Part shown: piece by piece, positions 34,153 to 42,662 of the stretch
Position numbering within the stretch: position 1 is the first letter of the stretch
Layout: each line of letters starts with the position of its first letter
Assembly (NCBI GenBank): GCA_020052235.1
Contig: JAGVPM010000140.1
Coordinates: 1-45,525, forward strand
Source: Candidatus Goldiibacteriota bacterium
Lineage (GTDB): Bacteria; Oederibacteriota; JAAXVQ01
DNA length: 45,525 bases
Reading direction: 5' to 3'
Notes under the pieces: generated by a model
Databases searched by the model: none
Told to the model about the DNA's origin: nothing
Seen by the model: the letters and a program-made list of their open reading frames with translations, nothing else
Translations under genes and position numbers: made by a program

Positions 34153-35247
34153 TTAATCCCCCAGGCTGATGTCATTGCCCCGGGCGGTTTTCAATAAATA
34201 GTGGTCCTGACTGATTACATTGTATGTCCCCACGGCTTCTTCCAGGGGAATGTCGATCAAATCCGGGTGCCGGTAAGCGGCCATGCGGCCAAACTTTCCG
34301 TCGCGTATCATTTCCACGGCTTTGACGCCGAATTGCGTGGCTAAAATGCGGTCAAACGCAATCGGCGTGCCGCCCCGCTGCAAATGCCCCAACACGGTCA
34401 CGCGCACGTCCGCTTCCAGGCGGGCTTTGATTTGCCCCATCAACTCATAGCCTACACCGCCCAGGTGCACATGCTTATTTCCCACTTCATCACTTTTTTT
34501 AGCCACCACGCAGCCGTCTTTGGATCTGGCGCCCTCGGCTATAACCACAATGGCAAATCCTTTACCGCGCTGAATGCGGCTCTCTATTTTCTCCACGACT
34601 TTATCCAGATTGTAAGGAATCTCCGGAATCAGGGCAATATCCGCTCCGCCGGCCACGGCCGCGCTTAAACCGATCCACCCTGCGTCGCGGCCCATGACTT
34701 CCAAAATCATCACCCGGTTGTGGCTGGCCGCGGTGGTGACCAGCTTGTCCACGGCTTCGGTGGCGATTTCCACGGCCGTCTGAAAACCAAACGTGAAATC
34801 CGTGCAAGCCAAGTCATTGTCAATGGTTTTGGGAATGCCGATGATGTTCAAACCCTTTTTGAACAAATCCAGCGCGATCTTTTGGGACCCATCACCGCCG
34901 ATGCTGACCACGGCGTCAATGTTCAAACAGCGGAGCTGCCGGATAAGCTCGTCCGACCGGTCCACGGTGCTCCAGGTTCCATCGGCGTTTTTCAAGGGCC
35001 ATTCAAATGGCGACCCTTTGTTGGTCGTGCCAATGATGGTTCCCCCGCGCACGTGAATGCCCGCCACCGCCTGGCGGTCAAGTTCCAAGATCTCGCGCGG
35101 TTCGGTGAGCACGCCGTTGTAGGCGTTTATAGAGCCTAAAACCCGCCAATCCTTTTCCTGAGCCGCCCGCTTCACCACCGAACGGATGACGGCATTTAAC
35201 CCGGGACAGTCCCCGCCGCCGGTAACCAACATGATCGTTTTGCCCAT
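34153..35247 (-). CDS. pfkA: 6-phosphofructokinase
   Basis: A 364-residue phosphofructokinase with GGDCPGLNAVI, the nucleotide-site GGDGS (117-121), PKTIDND (139-145), VMGRDAGWIGL and LGHLQRGG. It makes fructose-1,6-bisphosphate from fructose-6-phosphate, the committed step of glycolysis. The donor-specificity pair is Gly in GGDGS (favouring ATP) and Lys in PKTIDND (usual in PPi enzymes). The same pair occurs in plant and trypanosomatid ATP enzymes, so ATP is likelier. GAGGTAGG lies before the ATG. Its 3' end abuts a REP-like palindrome. Confidence 0.94.
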   Translation of the reverse strand: MGKTIMLVTGGGDCPGLNAVIRSVVKRAAQEKDWRVLGSINAYNGVLTEPREILELDRQAVAGIHVRGGTIIGTTNKGSPFEWPLKNADGTWSTVDRSDELIRQLRCLNIDAVVSIGGDGSQKIALDLFKKGLNIIGIPKTIDNDLACTDFTFGFQTAVEIATEAVDKLVTTAASHNRVMILEVMGRDAGWIGLSAAVAGGADIALIPEIPYNLDKVVEKIESRIQRGKGFAIVVIAEGARSKDGCVVAKKSDEVGNKHVHLGGVGYELMGQIKARLEADVRVTVLGHLQRGGTPIAFDRILATQFGVKAVEMIRDGKFGRMAAYRHPDLIDIPLEEAVGTYNVISQDHYLLKTARGNDISLGD

Positions 35248-35343
35248 GACCTACCTCGCTTCGCGCATCAATATCCGGCCGTTTGCGGCAGGAATAATGA
35301 AATTATCGTCATTATCAGGTTGGCGCTTGACCCCGATGTGTCC

Positions 35344-37806
35344 CTATACGATGCTCCGCACGCGCAGGGCATCCTGAAACGTCTGCACGCTCATGGTCTC
35401 CCCGGGCGTAAAAACGACCTTTTTCACCCGCTCCGGCAATAAAAAGAAACCATTCTCTGAAAATCGCCCTGCCAAATTTTCAGCCGTTAGATACACATAC
35501 GCCGCAGGTTTGTCCGAGGCTACCTCGAACGCGAACGTTTTTCCACTTGCCTCGATCTCGGAAATTTGCAGTTGCGGCGGCTCTATCCGCGTCTCTTTGA
35601 ACGGAGCCGGAAAAAATACATTGCTCACGTTAATCCCGGGTGCGGTAAAACGCAGGTGCAAAAAACGCTCCCGGTGGCATTCAACGGGAAACAGATTGGG
35701 CCAGGGCAGGTCCCAACATTTCACGCTGCCGGCACCCGGCACTGCAGCCGGAAAGGCCCAGGAGCGGAGAGCCTCTCCGCTCCACGCGTACAGCGTGACG
35801 GTCACGTCCCCGTGCAGCGGCACGGGAGTATCGTTGCTCACCCAACCCTCCACGCGCCCGTACGCCTCTCCGGCTGAAACCATAACTGGCGCATAGAGGG
35901 TTTTAAGCTGGTGGTGCAACAGCTTCCAACTCCCGTCGTACTCCAGCGAACTCCACGACATGCCCGGCCAAATGTCGTTCAACTGCCAATAAAGAATGCC
36001 CATGCACTCGGGACGCATGCGCCGCCAATGCTCAATGGCATTCTTTAGCGACAAGGCCTGCAAGACTTGGGTGTAATACACGGTCTCGGCAAAGCCGCGC
36101 GGGGGATGAAACCAGGCCTCCATTTGCTTTTCCAGGGTGCGATGCCCGAACCCGCAACGCTGGCGGCGCATGAACATGGGCCCATGGAAATCCAAATCCT
36201 CCGGTGCCAGGACTTTTTGCAGGCTCGCCAAACTAGGTGCGGATTGATATCCGAATTCCGAAACAAAACGCGGATGCATGTTCCAATATTGGCTAAACTC
36301 ATGGCCGTGGCTCCATACATCCCAACTGTGCGCATCCCCGCGCCCAAGTTCGTTGGGCTCGCCCCAAATCCCGAACCCGTTGCTGGGAGAGCTGGGCCAA
36401 TACACACGCGAGGGATCTTCTTCCCAAACCGCATGCGCCAGGGTTTCCAAATACAAGCGGCGGTAATCTTTGGCATACTCGTCTTTGTATTCGGGTTTAT
36501 TCCAAAACGCGCCCAAGAGGGCTTGCTCATTTTCATTGTTTCCGCACCACAGGGCCAGGCAAGCCCGCGAGGCCAAGCGCCGGATTTGATACCGGGCTTC
36601 CGCATCCACTTCGCGTAAAAATCCGTCGTTCGCGGGATACAAGGCGCAGGCAAACATGAAATCCTGCCAAATCAAAAAACCATACTCGTCGCACAGGTCG
36701 TAAAAATCATCGGACTCGTACACTCCGCCGCCCCAAACCCGGAGCATGTTCATGCTCGCGCCGCGCGCGCTGCCCAGCAGGTCTTGCAAACGTTCGTGCG
36801 TCGCGCGCCCCGGGTAACCGTCGGCGGGAATCCAATTGGCGCCTTTGGCAAAAACCGGCACGCCGTTGACCTTGAAATAAAAACTCTCGCCCCGGGCGTC
36901 GGGCTCGCGCATCAACTCCACGGTCCGAAACCCAATGCGCTCCGTATGGGTGTCAACCTCCCCCTTGACCCCAACGAAAACCACGCTGAGCGAATAAAGC
37001 ATTTGCTCGCCATAACCATTCGGCCACCAGCGTTTGGGGTTGGAGATGCTGAATTTTAATTCAGCCGTATTCTCCCCGTCGCTCAATTCCACGGACTGCT
37101 GCATGGAATCTTGGCCCAGGTGGGCCTCCAACCTCCCCTGCGCGCCCCGGGGCGAATCCAGGATCACACGGATGTTGAGCAGCACATCCCCGTTCACAGC
37201 ATGCTCCTGGCGGCAAACCACGTGCACAATACGCGCTTCACTCCAGGCTTCCAGCCGGATCGGACGCCAAATGCCCGTTGGGCGCAGAGCCGGACCCCAG
37301 TCCCAGCCAAAATCAGCTTGGCATTTGCGTAAAAAATTCCGGTGCTCGTCTTTGCCCGTGTAATCAATATAAGGAAGCGGATATGGATACTGTTCCGCCA
37401 ATTTAGCCCCATAGTCCATGGGCGGTTGAAACTGAATGCGCAAAGTATTTTGGCCGGGTTTCAAATAGGGCTTGATGGAAAACGCATATCCGCGAAATTG
37501 ATTGCGCGGACGCCCCACGCCCTGGTCATTGACATACACATCCGCCACCGTATCCAGGCCTTCGCAGACCAGGGCAATTTTTTGTTTGGATAAACAAGCT
37601 TCGTCCAAGTTAACCTCGCGGGTATAATCCCACACCGTGTGCCCGATCCAATCCAGAGTTTCTTCCCGGTCCCGGTAATGCGGATCTTCAATCAGCCCGG
37701 CACGCAGCAAGTCCAACTGCACCTGGCCCGGCACAACCGCAGGGATGCGGAAATTCCGGTCTTTCTGAAGCAGGGTCCATTCCCCGTTTAAATCCAAACT
37801 GCGCAT
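35344..37806 (-). CDS. Beta-mannosidase (glycoside hydrolase family 2)
   Basis: An 820-residue GH2 enzyme without a signal peptide. The N-terminal jelly-roll sugar-binding domain (about 1-190) includes DFGWDWGP, typical of beta-mannosidases. An immunoglobulin-like domain and the catalytic TIM barrel follow, with the acid/base Glu425 in WCGNNENEQ and the nucleophile Glu517 in FVSEFGYQS, then C-terminal beta domains. It removes beta-1,4-mannose from the non-reducing ends of manno-oligosaccharides in the cytoplasm. GGGAGT is six bases before the ATG. No mannan transporter or mannanase is in the window. Confidence 0.93.
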   Translation of the reverse strand: MRSLDLNGEWTLLQKDRNFRIPAVVPGQVQLDLLRAGLIEDPHYRDREETLDWIGHTVWDYTREVNLDEACLSKQKIALVCEGLDTVADVYVNDQGVGRPRNQFRGYAFSIKPYLKPGQNTLRIQFQPPMDYGAKLAEQYPYPLPYIDYTGKDEHRNFLRKCQADFGWDWGPALRPTGIWRPIRLEAWSEARIVHVVCRQEHAVNGDVLLNIRVILDSPRGAQGRLEAHLGQDSMQQSVELSDGENTAELKFSISNPKRWWPNGYGEQMLYSLSVVFVGVKGEVDTHTERIGFRTVELMREPDARGESFYFKVNGVPVFAKGANWIPADGYPGRATHERLQDLLGSARGASMNMLRVWGGGVYESDDFYDLCDEYGFLIWQDFMFACALYPANDGFLREVDAEARYQIRRLASRACLALWCGNNENEQALLGAFWNKPEYKDEYAKDYRRLYLETLAHAVWEEDPSRVYWPSSPSNGFGIWGEPNELGRGDAHSWDVWSHGHEFSQYWNMHPRFVSEFGYQSAPSLASLQKVLAPEDLDFHGPMFMRRQRCGFGHRTLEKQMEAWFHPPRGFAETVYYTQVLQALSLKNAIEHWRRMRPECMGILYWQLNDIWPGMSWSSLEYDGSWKLLHHQLKTLYAPVMVSAGEAYGRVEGWVSNDTPVPLHGDVTVTLYAWSGEALRSWAFPAAVPGAGSVKCWDLPWPNLFPVECHRERFLHLRFTAPGINVSNVFFPAPFKETRIEPPQLQISEIEASGKTFAFEVASDKPAAYVYLTAENLAGRFSENGFFLLPERVKKVVFTPGETMSVQTFQDALRVRSIV

Positions 37807-37836
37807 AATTCACTCCCATGAAATGTTAAACACATT

Positions 37837-37864
37837 GTAGAGACGCAAAATTTTGCGTCTCTAC
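37837..37864. repeat. REP-like palindrome, GTAGAGACGCAAAA family (copy 3)
   Basis: Perfect 28-base palindrome identical to 10391-10418 and extendable by one pair (T...A) on each side. It lies 30 bases upstream of the beta-mannosidase start. Confidence 0.9.
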
Positions 37865-37962
37865 AATTCAATTTTAATTCATGATTTCATTTTTCATTAT
37901 ACCAGGTTGTTTAAACACAGAAACTATTCTCTGATTAATTTTAAACCATTTCGCGTGACTCC

Positions 37963-38009
37963 AAACTAAAAAGCCTCCGGGGTTATTATTCCCGAAGGCT
38001 TTTTAGTTT
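37963..38009 (-). terminator. Rho-independent terminator after the VIT/VWA gene
   Basis: The arm AAACTAAAAAGCCT with a GC core (CCGGGG) pairs with CCCG-AAGGCTTTTTAGTTT around an eight-base loop. On the minus strand it starts 10 bases after the stop of the VIT/VWA gene. The A/T ends would let it work in both directions. Confidence 0.85.
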
Positions 38010-38019
38010 TCTTAAAATT

Positions 38020-40404
38020 TTATTTCAAATCAAACCTAATCTCGCATTTCACGGCCGTGGGCTTGTTGGTTTGCGGTTTGGCAAACACCCAGGCCTCCAC
38101 CAGTTTAATCACCCGGTCGGAAAGCGCCGTCCACTGCAGCTGATCCCGGGTTATTTTTACGCCTGAAACAATTCCCTCGGCACTGATGGTGAATTCCAGT
38201 GTCAAGGTTCCGCTCAAGTCCTCTTTTTGCGCCAATTCCCGGCGGTATTCCTGCTTAAGCGCTTCGAGGTTATGCAGCAATACTTTTTCAACCTCGGTGC
38301 CGGACAATCCGCCGGCTGCATTCAGCAATTTGGCTCTCACCTGCGGTGCCTGCGGTTTTACTTTTTCTTGAGGCTTCGGTTGCACAACAGCCTCGTCTTT
38401 TTCCTCATAGTCGGCTTTCTTGCATTCCGCCATCATGGGCGCAGCCGCCGAGCGGCACACCATGCCCGCAGGGCCTGCGTTGTATCCTCCGCCCACGGCA
38501 TAATCCGAAACGCCTTCGGGCATGGGCAGCGGCTGTTTCACCTGCGTGCCTTTGGACCCGTCGGTACGCACCAGAGAATCAATGGCCACAAACGAGGTAT
38601 ACTCGGTCATTAGGTTGTACTTCAGCCCCAACTGGGTTACTTCCTTGACCCGCGCATCCGACTTGTCCAATTTGTTCATATCCGAAAGCAGCATGATGCG
38701 ATGGCGCGCCCACATGTAACGGATGGCCTCATTGCCGGCCGACGCTTGGGCGTCTTTTAAATGCATAACGTTCTCGTATTTTTCACCTGCCGCCAAGCCA
38801 ATAACCCTGATGGCCCCCGAGGGTGTGCCCTTGTATTTGCCAAACACCACCACGGATTTTTGGGCAAACAAGTCCGGTACGGCCATGGGCTCCACGTCGT
38901 ATGCATTTAATCCTTCAAACTTTACCTTGATGCCTGTCAGGACCGGAGAGGCAATGTACGCTTTCAACTTGGCCGCTTGTTCCGGAGCTTTTTGGGGATT
39001 AAGCACAATAAACGGCTCGCCCATGCCGGCGCGCGCCATGCCTTCCATCAAGAAGCGGTTTACGGATGAACCAATGCCGAAGGAGAAAAAGTTAGCCTGC
39101 CCCAGATGGCTGCGGATGTATTCAAACGCTTCTTTTTCCACGGACACATACCCATCGGTTGCAATGATTACATTGCGCGAAGTGCCCTCGGCGCGCGGCA
39201 AGGCCAGTGCGCGTTTTAAGGCCGGCATCAACTCCGTACCGCCGCCGCCCTGCTGGTGATCAATGGTATCCAGGGCCTTTTGAATATTTTCTTTGGAAGC
39301 CGGCAAGGACTGCTCCGACATGATTGAATTGTTCCCGGAAAACAGCAGCACATTAAAATAATCGCTGGGGCGAAGCTGCGAGAACAGGTCTTTCATCAGC
39401 GCTTTGGTGGTATCCAGCGGGAACCCATACATGGAACCGGAAACATCAATGATAAAAATGTATTCGCGCGGGACAATCAACTTCGTCTCCACGCGTTTGG
39501 GGGGTTCCATCATCATGAGAAAGAAATTTTCATCCTTGCCCGGGTATAAAAGCAGCCCGCTTTCAATCTTGTCCCCGGCCAGAGAGTATTTAAGCATAAA
39601 ATCCCGGTTCCCGGCTTTGGCGCTTTCCGGGACCGTAATGTGCGCTGTTTGTTTGCCCGTATACTCCACTTTCACATCCGGATGGCTCGGGCTGGAAATT
39701 TTTGCAATGGGCATGCCGCTGTTCACGGTCACATCCAGGCCAAAGGTAAACGGCGAAGCCGCCCCGGCATGCATGTAGGGATTTTTCACCCAACTCTCGG
39801 TATCAGGTGCGCCGCTTTCTTTCATATTGGAATAGCGCGTCCCTGCCACGGTGGGATACACAAACTCATACGTATTATCCTCGGGCACCAACAGCTCGGT
39901 GTAGAACATTTCCACCTTGATCACATCGCCGGGCAGGATGTTGCCCACGTTCATTTGGAAAACATTCGGGCGTTGCTGCTCCAGCAGCGAAGCGGTTTTG
40001 CCTTCGCTCAAGGCTTTTTCATAATCCTTGCGCGCTTGCTCGCGCTCGTTGATCTTGGCTTCAATCACGCGTTCCCCGATGGTCATCTTCATGGCATAGA
40101 CGGCTGCGCGCGTGGACGCGGGAAAAACGTAGATGGCTTCCAGCTTGGTTTTGCCTTCATTTTTATACACTTGGGTGACTTTAACCTGGGCAATAACCCC
40201 GGAAACATTCACATCGGCGCGGGTGCTTTTTAAAGGCAAACTGTCGGTTTGGGAATCTTGACTGAGGACTTGAAAGTAAGGCGAGAGGGTTTTATCTTGA
40301 TCTTCGTTTTCGGATTGAAGAGCGGCGGCGGCAATTTGGTTCAACATCATCAACACGGGAACGCACAACCACACCTTGGCCCAGCGGGGCATTTGGCCGA
40401 ACAT
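38020..40404 (-). CDS. Secreted VIT and von Willebrand A domain protein with an AgmX/TonB-like C-terminus
   Basis: A 794-residue protein with an N-terminal signal segment (about 9-27). The VIT domain (about 45-190) has KVTQVYKNEGKTKLEAIYVFP and INEREQARKDYEKAL. The VWA domain starts at about 313 with an intact metal site (DVSGS, 320-324). A Pro/Lys/Gln-rich linker (about 665-690) leads to a 100-residue C-terminal domain (LSGTLTLEFTISAEGIVSGV) resembling AgmX/PglI or TonB ends. This resembles inter-alpha-trypsin-inhibitor-like proteins of envelopes. It probably binds protein partners in the periplasm or at the surface. GAGGAGG stands before the ATG, and a GGAAACC...GGTTTCC hairpin (40431-40450) lies in the leader. 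Confidence 0.87.
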   Translation of the reverse strand: MFGQMPRWAKVWLCVPVLMMLNQIAAAALQSENEDQDKTLSPYFQVLSQDSQTDSLPLKSTRADVNVSGVIAQVKVTQVYKNEGKTKLEAIYVFPASTRAAVYAMKMTIGERVIEAKINEREQARKDYEKALSEGKTASLLEQQRPNVFQMNVGNILPGDVIKVEMFYTELLVPEDNTYEFVYPTVAGTRYSNMKESGAPDTESWVKNPYMHAGAASPFTFGLDVTVNSGMPIAKISSPSHPDVKVEYTGKQTAHITVPESAKAGNRDFMLKYSLAGDKIESGLLLYPGKDENFFLMMMEPPKRVETKLIVPREYIFIIDVSGSMYGFPLDTTKALMKDLFSQLRPSDYFNVLLFSGNNSIMSEQSLPASKENIQKALDTIDHQQGGGGTELMPALKRALALPRAEGTSRNVIIATDGYVSVEKEAFEYIRSHLGQANFFSFGIGSSVNRFLMEGMARAGMGEPFIVLNPQKAPEQAAKLKAYIASPVLTGIKVKFEGLNAYDVEPMAVPDLFAQKSVVVFGKYKGTPSGAIRVIGLAAGEKYENVMHLKDAQASAGNEAIRYMWARHRIMLLSDMNKLDKSDARVKEVTQLGLKYNLMTEYTSFVAIDSLVRTDGSKGTQVKQPLPMPEGVSDYAVGGGYNAGPAGMVCRSAAAPMMAECKKADYEEKDEAVVQPKPQEKVKPQAPQVRAKLLNAAGGLSGTEVEKVLLHNLEALKQEYRRELAQKEDLSGTLTLEFTISAEGIVSGVKITRDQLQWTALSDRVIKLVEAWVFAKPQTNKPTAVKCEIRFDLK

Positions 40405-40536
40405 GGAGCCTCCTCGAACACTTTGATTTGGAAACCGGGTTTGGTTTCCTCTTACTTTCGAAAAAACTTTTTTTCGCCTAGGCAGTACGTAACACTGACA
40501 CCAGAAGGTGCCTATCGGTTCTACAATGCGATGATT

Positions 40537-40567
40537 TGTAGGGAACAGGCATGCGAAGTTCCCTACA
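40537..40567. repeat. REP-like palindrome, TGTAGGGAAC family (copy 2)
   Basis: TGTAGGGAAC (40537-40546) and its exact complement (40558-40567) enclose an 11-base loop AGGCATGCGAA, so only the feet match copy 1 at 3089. The right foot contains the TAG stop of the phospholipase-like gene. Confidence 0.82.
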
Positions 40568-41666
40568 TCCGGCTGGTTTCACCCCGCGCTTTAATTAAGA
40601 CCAACGCGCTCATGGCCACGGCCAGCGTATACAGGCGTTGCATACTGCCGGTATTGAGCCGAAATCCATTTTTAAAATTTCGGTAGGTATGCGTGTATTC
40701 ATAATAGGCTTGAAACGCCAGCCAGGTTACCAATGCCGCCACGCTCCAATTGCGCGCCGGAGTCCGCAAACGGTCGCGGCGTTTTATAGCTTGCGGCGGA
40801 ACGGGGTCCTCGCGATTCCATTTTTTCACATAGGCGCTTACGTCCTTCAATCCTGCCCGCGCAGCGTCAAATTTCGACGCGAACACATCCAAGGCGTTTT
40901 CATATTCCACATGCCAGTTTCCATTGTATCCGGCCGCGTGATGCGGAATGCCGGCATCCTGAACCGCGTGTAGAACCGGCCCCAGCAAATCCAAGCGGCC
41001 GGGAGTTTTCAAAAATCGCCCGTACCAATACCGGGCTAAATTATCCACGGGAAAAAAAACGCTGTACGGGATGCCCTGATCATTCCCCCCGTGATCATCC
41101 GCCAAAGGAAAACGCGCGATTATTTCCGAGTTGGATGTGGTATATATTCCCAAGTCCCGGGGAAATGAGTATTGCTCCACTGCCGGAGAACAACGGCAAT
41201 ACCAAGGGCGCCCGGGGATGTGGACATATTCATCGTTCAGCCAATACTGAATGCCTTCGTCCACCTTGAATCCGGTCAAAAACGCGGCCAATCGGCCCCA
41301 ACCTCCGGTCAATTCACAGGCATCTTGATATTGATCCGTATGCGCCGAGCCGCGAAAATAACTATAGCCGTCATAATCATCAAATTTGCCGGGCCCTTTT
41401 TTTATGTCAATAAAGTGATTGAAGGCCGTATGATTTTTTTGATCGGTTTGATAGTGCGCCTTATCCGGGGCCTTCACCGGTTGCCGGGCATGGGGGTTAT
41501 CCCGTGGTCCAGCCACATCCACGAATTCCAAATCATTGAAACAATCCGTTTGGGCGCATTGTTCGATGATGCTCTGTGCCTGTTTTCCGGCCCAATCCAT
41601 TTCCAAGTGAGCGTCCGCGGTCCAAATGGCGGTCTGCGTGGCTTTACGATGCGCTTTTTCGTTCAC
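40563..41666 (-). CDS. Zinc-dependent phospholipase C-like protein with C-terminal membrane segments
   Basis: A 367-residue protein. The segment LHAVQDAGIPHHAA ... NWHVEYENALD keeps the H-x3-D-x3-P-H and later H-x3-E spacing of bacterial zinc phospholipase C/S1-P1 nuclease proteins, which bind three zinc ions. Other candidate ligands lie in WTADAHLEM and KNHTAFNHF. There is no signal peptide. Two weak hydrophobic segments near the C-terminus (VAALVTWLAFQAYYEY, LAVAMSALVLI) could anchor it. I prefer GTG at 41666 (GGGAGGA seven bases upstream) over TTG 41681 or ATG 41672, which overlap that site. Its TAG stop is inside a palindrome. Confidence 0.6.
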   Translation of the reverse strand: MNEKAHRKATQTAIWTADAHLEMDWAGKQAQSIIEQCAQTDCFNDLEFVDVAGPRDNPHARQPVKAPDKAHYQTDQKNHTAFNHFIDIKKGPGKFDDYDGYSYFRGSAHTDQYQDACELTGGWGRLAAFLTGFKVDEGIQYWLNDEYVHIPGRPWYCRCSPAVEQYSFPRDLGIYTTSNSEIIARFPLADDHGGNDQGIPYSVFFPVDNLARYWYGRFLKTPGRLDLLGPVLHAVQDAGIPHHAAGYNGNWHVEYENALDVFASKFDAARAGLKDVSAYVKKWNREDPVPPQAIKRRDRLRTPARNWSVAALVTWLAFQAYYEYTHTYRNFKNGFRLNTGSMQRLYTLAVAMSALVLIKARGETSRM

Positions 41667-41700
41667 AGTCATTCCTCCCAAAGGCCAAAATTATACCACA

Positions 41701-41726
41701 TAGAGACGCAAAATTTTGCGTCTCTA
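41701..41726. repeat. REP-like palindrome, GTAGAGACGCAAAA family (copy 4)
   Basis: Perfect 26-base palindrome (arms TAGAGACGCAAAA), one base shorter on each side than copies 1 and 3. It lies between the divergent phospholipase-like and GyrI-like genes, just upstream of a minus-strand TATAAT (41693-41688). Confidence 0.88.
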
Positions 41727-41823
41727 CAACCCATTTTTTTATTTTTAACCCTGACATACGGTTGTCACACGCGTATGCTATCTTTGGCGCGTTAAACATT
41801 CGAACCTAAAGGAGGAATGAACT

Positions 41824-42474
41824 ATGTGGAAATGGATTGTGTTGGGTGTGGCGGCTCTGGTGGTGTTGGGTGGCGGTGTGTTTTTATGGATGATGCAGGG
41901 GCCGGATGTCTCCAAGTACGAGTTTCTTAAAAATCCGCGCATCACTGCCAAACCGGACACCCCGGTTTTGGAAGTGCCTTTCGAGATTTCTTCCCAAGAT
42001 CTGCATCGCGTGTTTGGTGTTTTAATGAAAACCTACTTCAAACTGCCGCACGTCCCCAAGGGGCCCGGCATGCCGGCCCCGGCGGCCCGCTATAAAAACC
42101 TGCTGGACATCACCTTGCCCCCGGAGAAACGCCTGCAAGCATTTAAAAATGTGGTTTGGAAGGGTTCGGCCGCGATTCCCGTTCCTGCCGAGGTGCGCGA
42201 ACTCCCGGCCAATACCGGCGAACCCAACTTCACGCCGCGCGTGTCGGTTTGGAAATACGGCGAAGTGGCGGAAATCCTCCACCTGGGGCCTTATGACGCC
42301 GAAGTTCCGACCATTAAAAAATTGACGGACTATATCACAGCCCAAGGCTACGAAATTACAGGGCTGCACGAGGAAGAATACTTGCGCGGTCCGGGAATGT
42401 TCTTTAGCAATCCGAAAAACTATTACACCATCATACGTTATCCGGTAAAAAAGAAAGCTGCGGCCGCTAAATAA
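41824..42474 (+). CDS. Membrane-anchored GyrI-like small-molecule-binding protein
   Basis: A 216-residue protein with one N-terminal membrane helix (about 4-22) and a GyrI-like/SOUL-type domain from about 45. The order of strands (VLEVPFEISSQDL, RVSVWKYGEVAEILHLGPYDAEVPTIKKL, GLHEEEYLRGPG, YTIIRYPV) matches that group, in particular the HLGPYDAEVPT helix start and the E-E-Y-L-x-GP turn. This domain binds small amphipathic molecules in many regulators. AAAGGAGG lies eight bases before the ATG. It ends AAAAK, and a 98-base inverted repeat begins five bases beyond its stop. Confidence 0.8.
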   Translation: MWKWIVLGVAALVVLGGGVFLWMMQGPDVSKYEFLKNPRITAKPDTPVLEVPFEISSQDLHRVFGVLMKTYFKLPHVPKGPGMPAPAARYKNLLDITLPPEKRLQAFKNVVWKGSAAIPVPAEVRELPANTGEPNFTPRVSVWKYGEVAEILHLGPYDAEVPTIKKLTDYITAQGYEITGLHEEEYLRGPGMFFSNPKNYYTIIRYPVKKKAAAAK

Positions 42475-42479
42475 AAGAC

Positions 42480-42577
42480 TTTCACCGCAGAGGCGCAGAG
42501 ATCGCAGAGGAATCTCTTATGGAAAAAATTTTATTTTCCCGGAATTTCTCTGCGAACTCTGCGCCTCTGCGGTGAAA
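42480..42577. repeat. Long inverted repeat of the CTCTGCGCCTCTGCGG family
   Basis: Arms of 34 bases (5' arm begins TTTCACCGCAGAGGCGCAGA; two mismatches) enclose a 30-base AT-rich loop, so the transcript can form a long hairpin. The right arm shares an exact 20-mer with 23642-23661. It lies directly behind the GyrI-like gene and may act as its transcript end. Confidence 0.88.
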
Positions 42578-42662
42578 TGCCTGTGCGCTTTCTCGGTTGA
42601 CCTGCTAAAAAACCTTGCGTATGATGCTCGCAAACGCAATGCCGCATGGCGAAGGTGGACTT

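Noticed and set aside
39640-40233. Long plus-strand frame of 197 codons
   Set aside because: It is antisense to the VIT domain of an intact gene, with no ribosome site and no recognisable motif.
40431-40450. Riboswitch in the leader of the VIT/VWA gene
   Set aside because: A single seven-pair hairpin (GGAAACC/GGTTTCC) without any known riboswitch core.
41688-41693. Promoter of the phospholipase-like gene (minus-strand TATAAT)
   Set aside because: No -35 box at usable distance; the upstream region is the palindrome.
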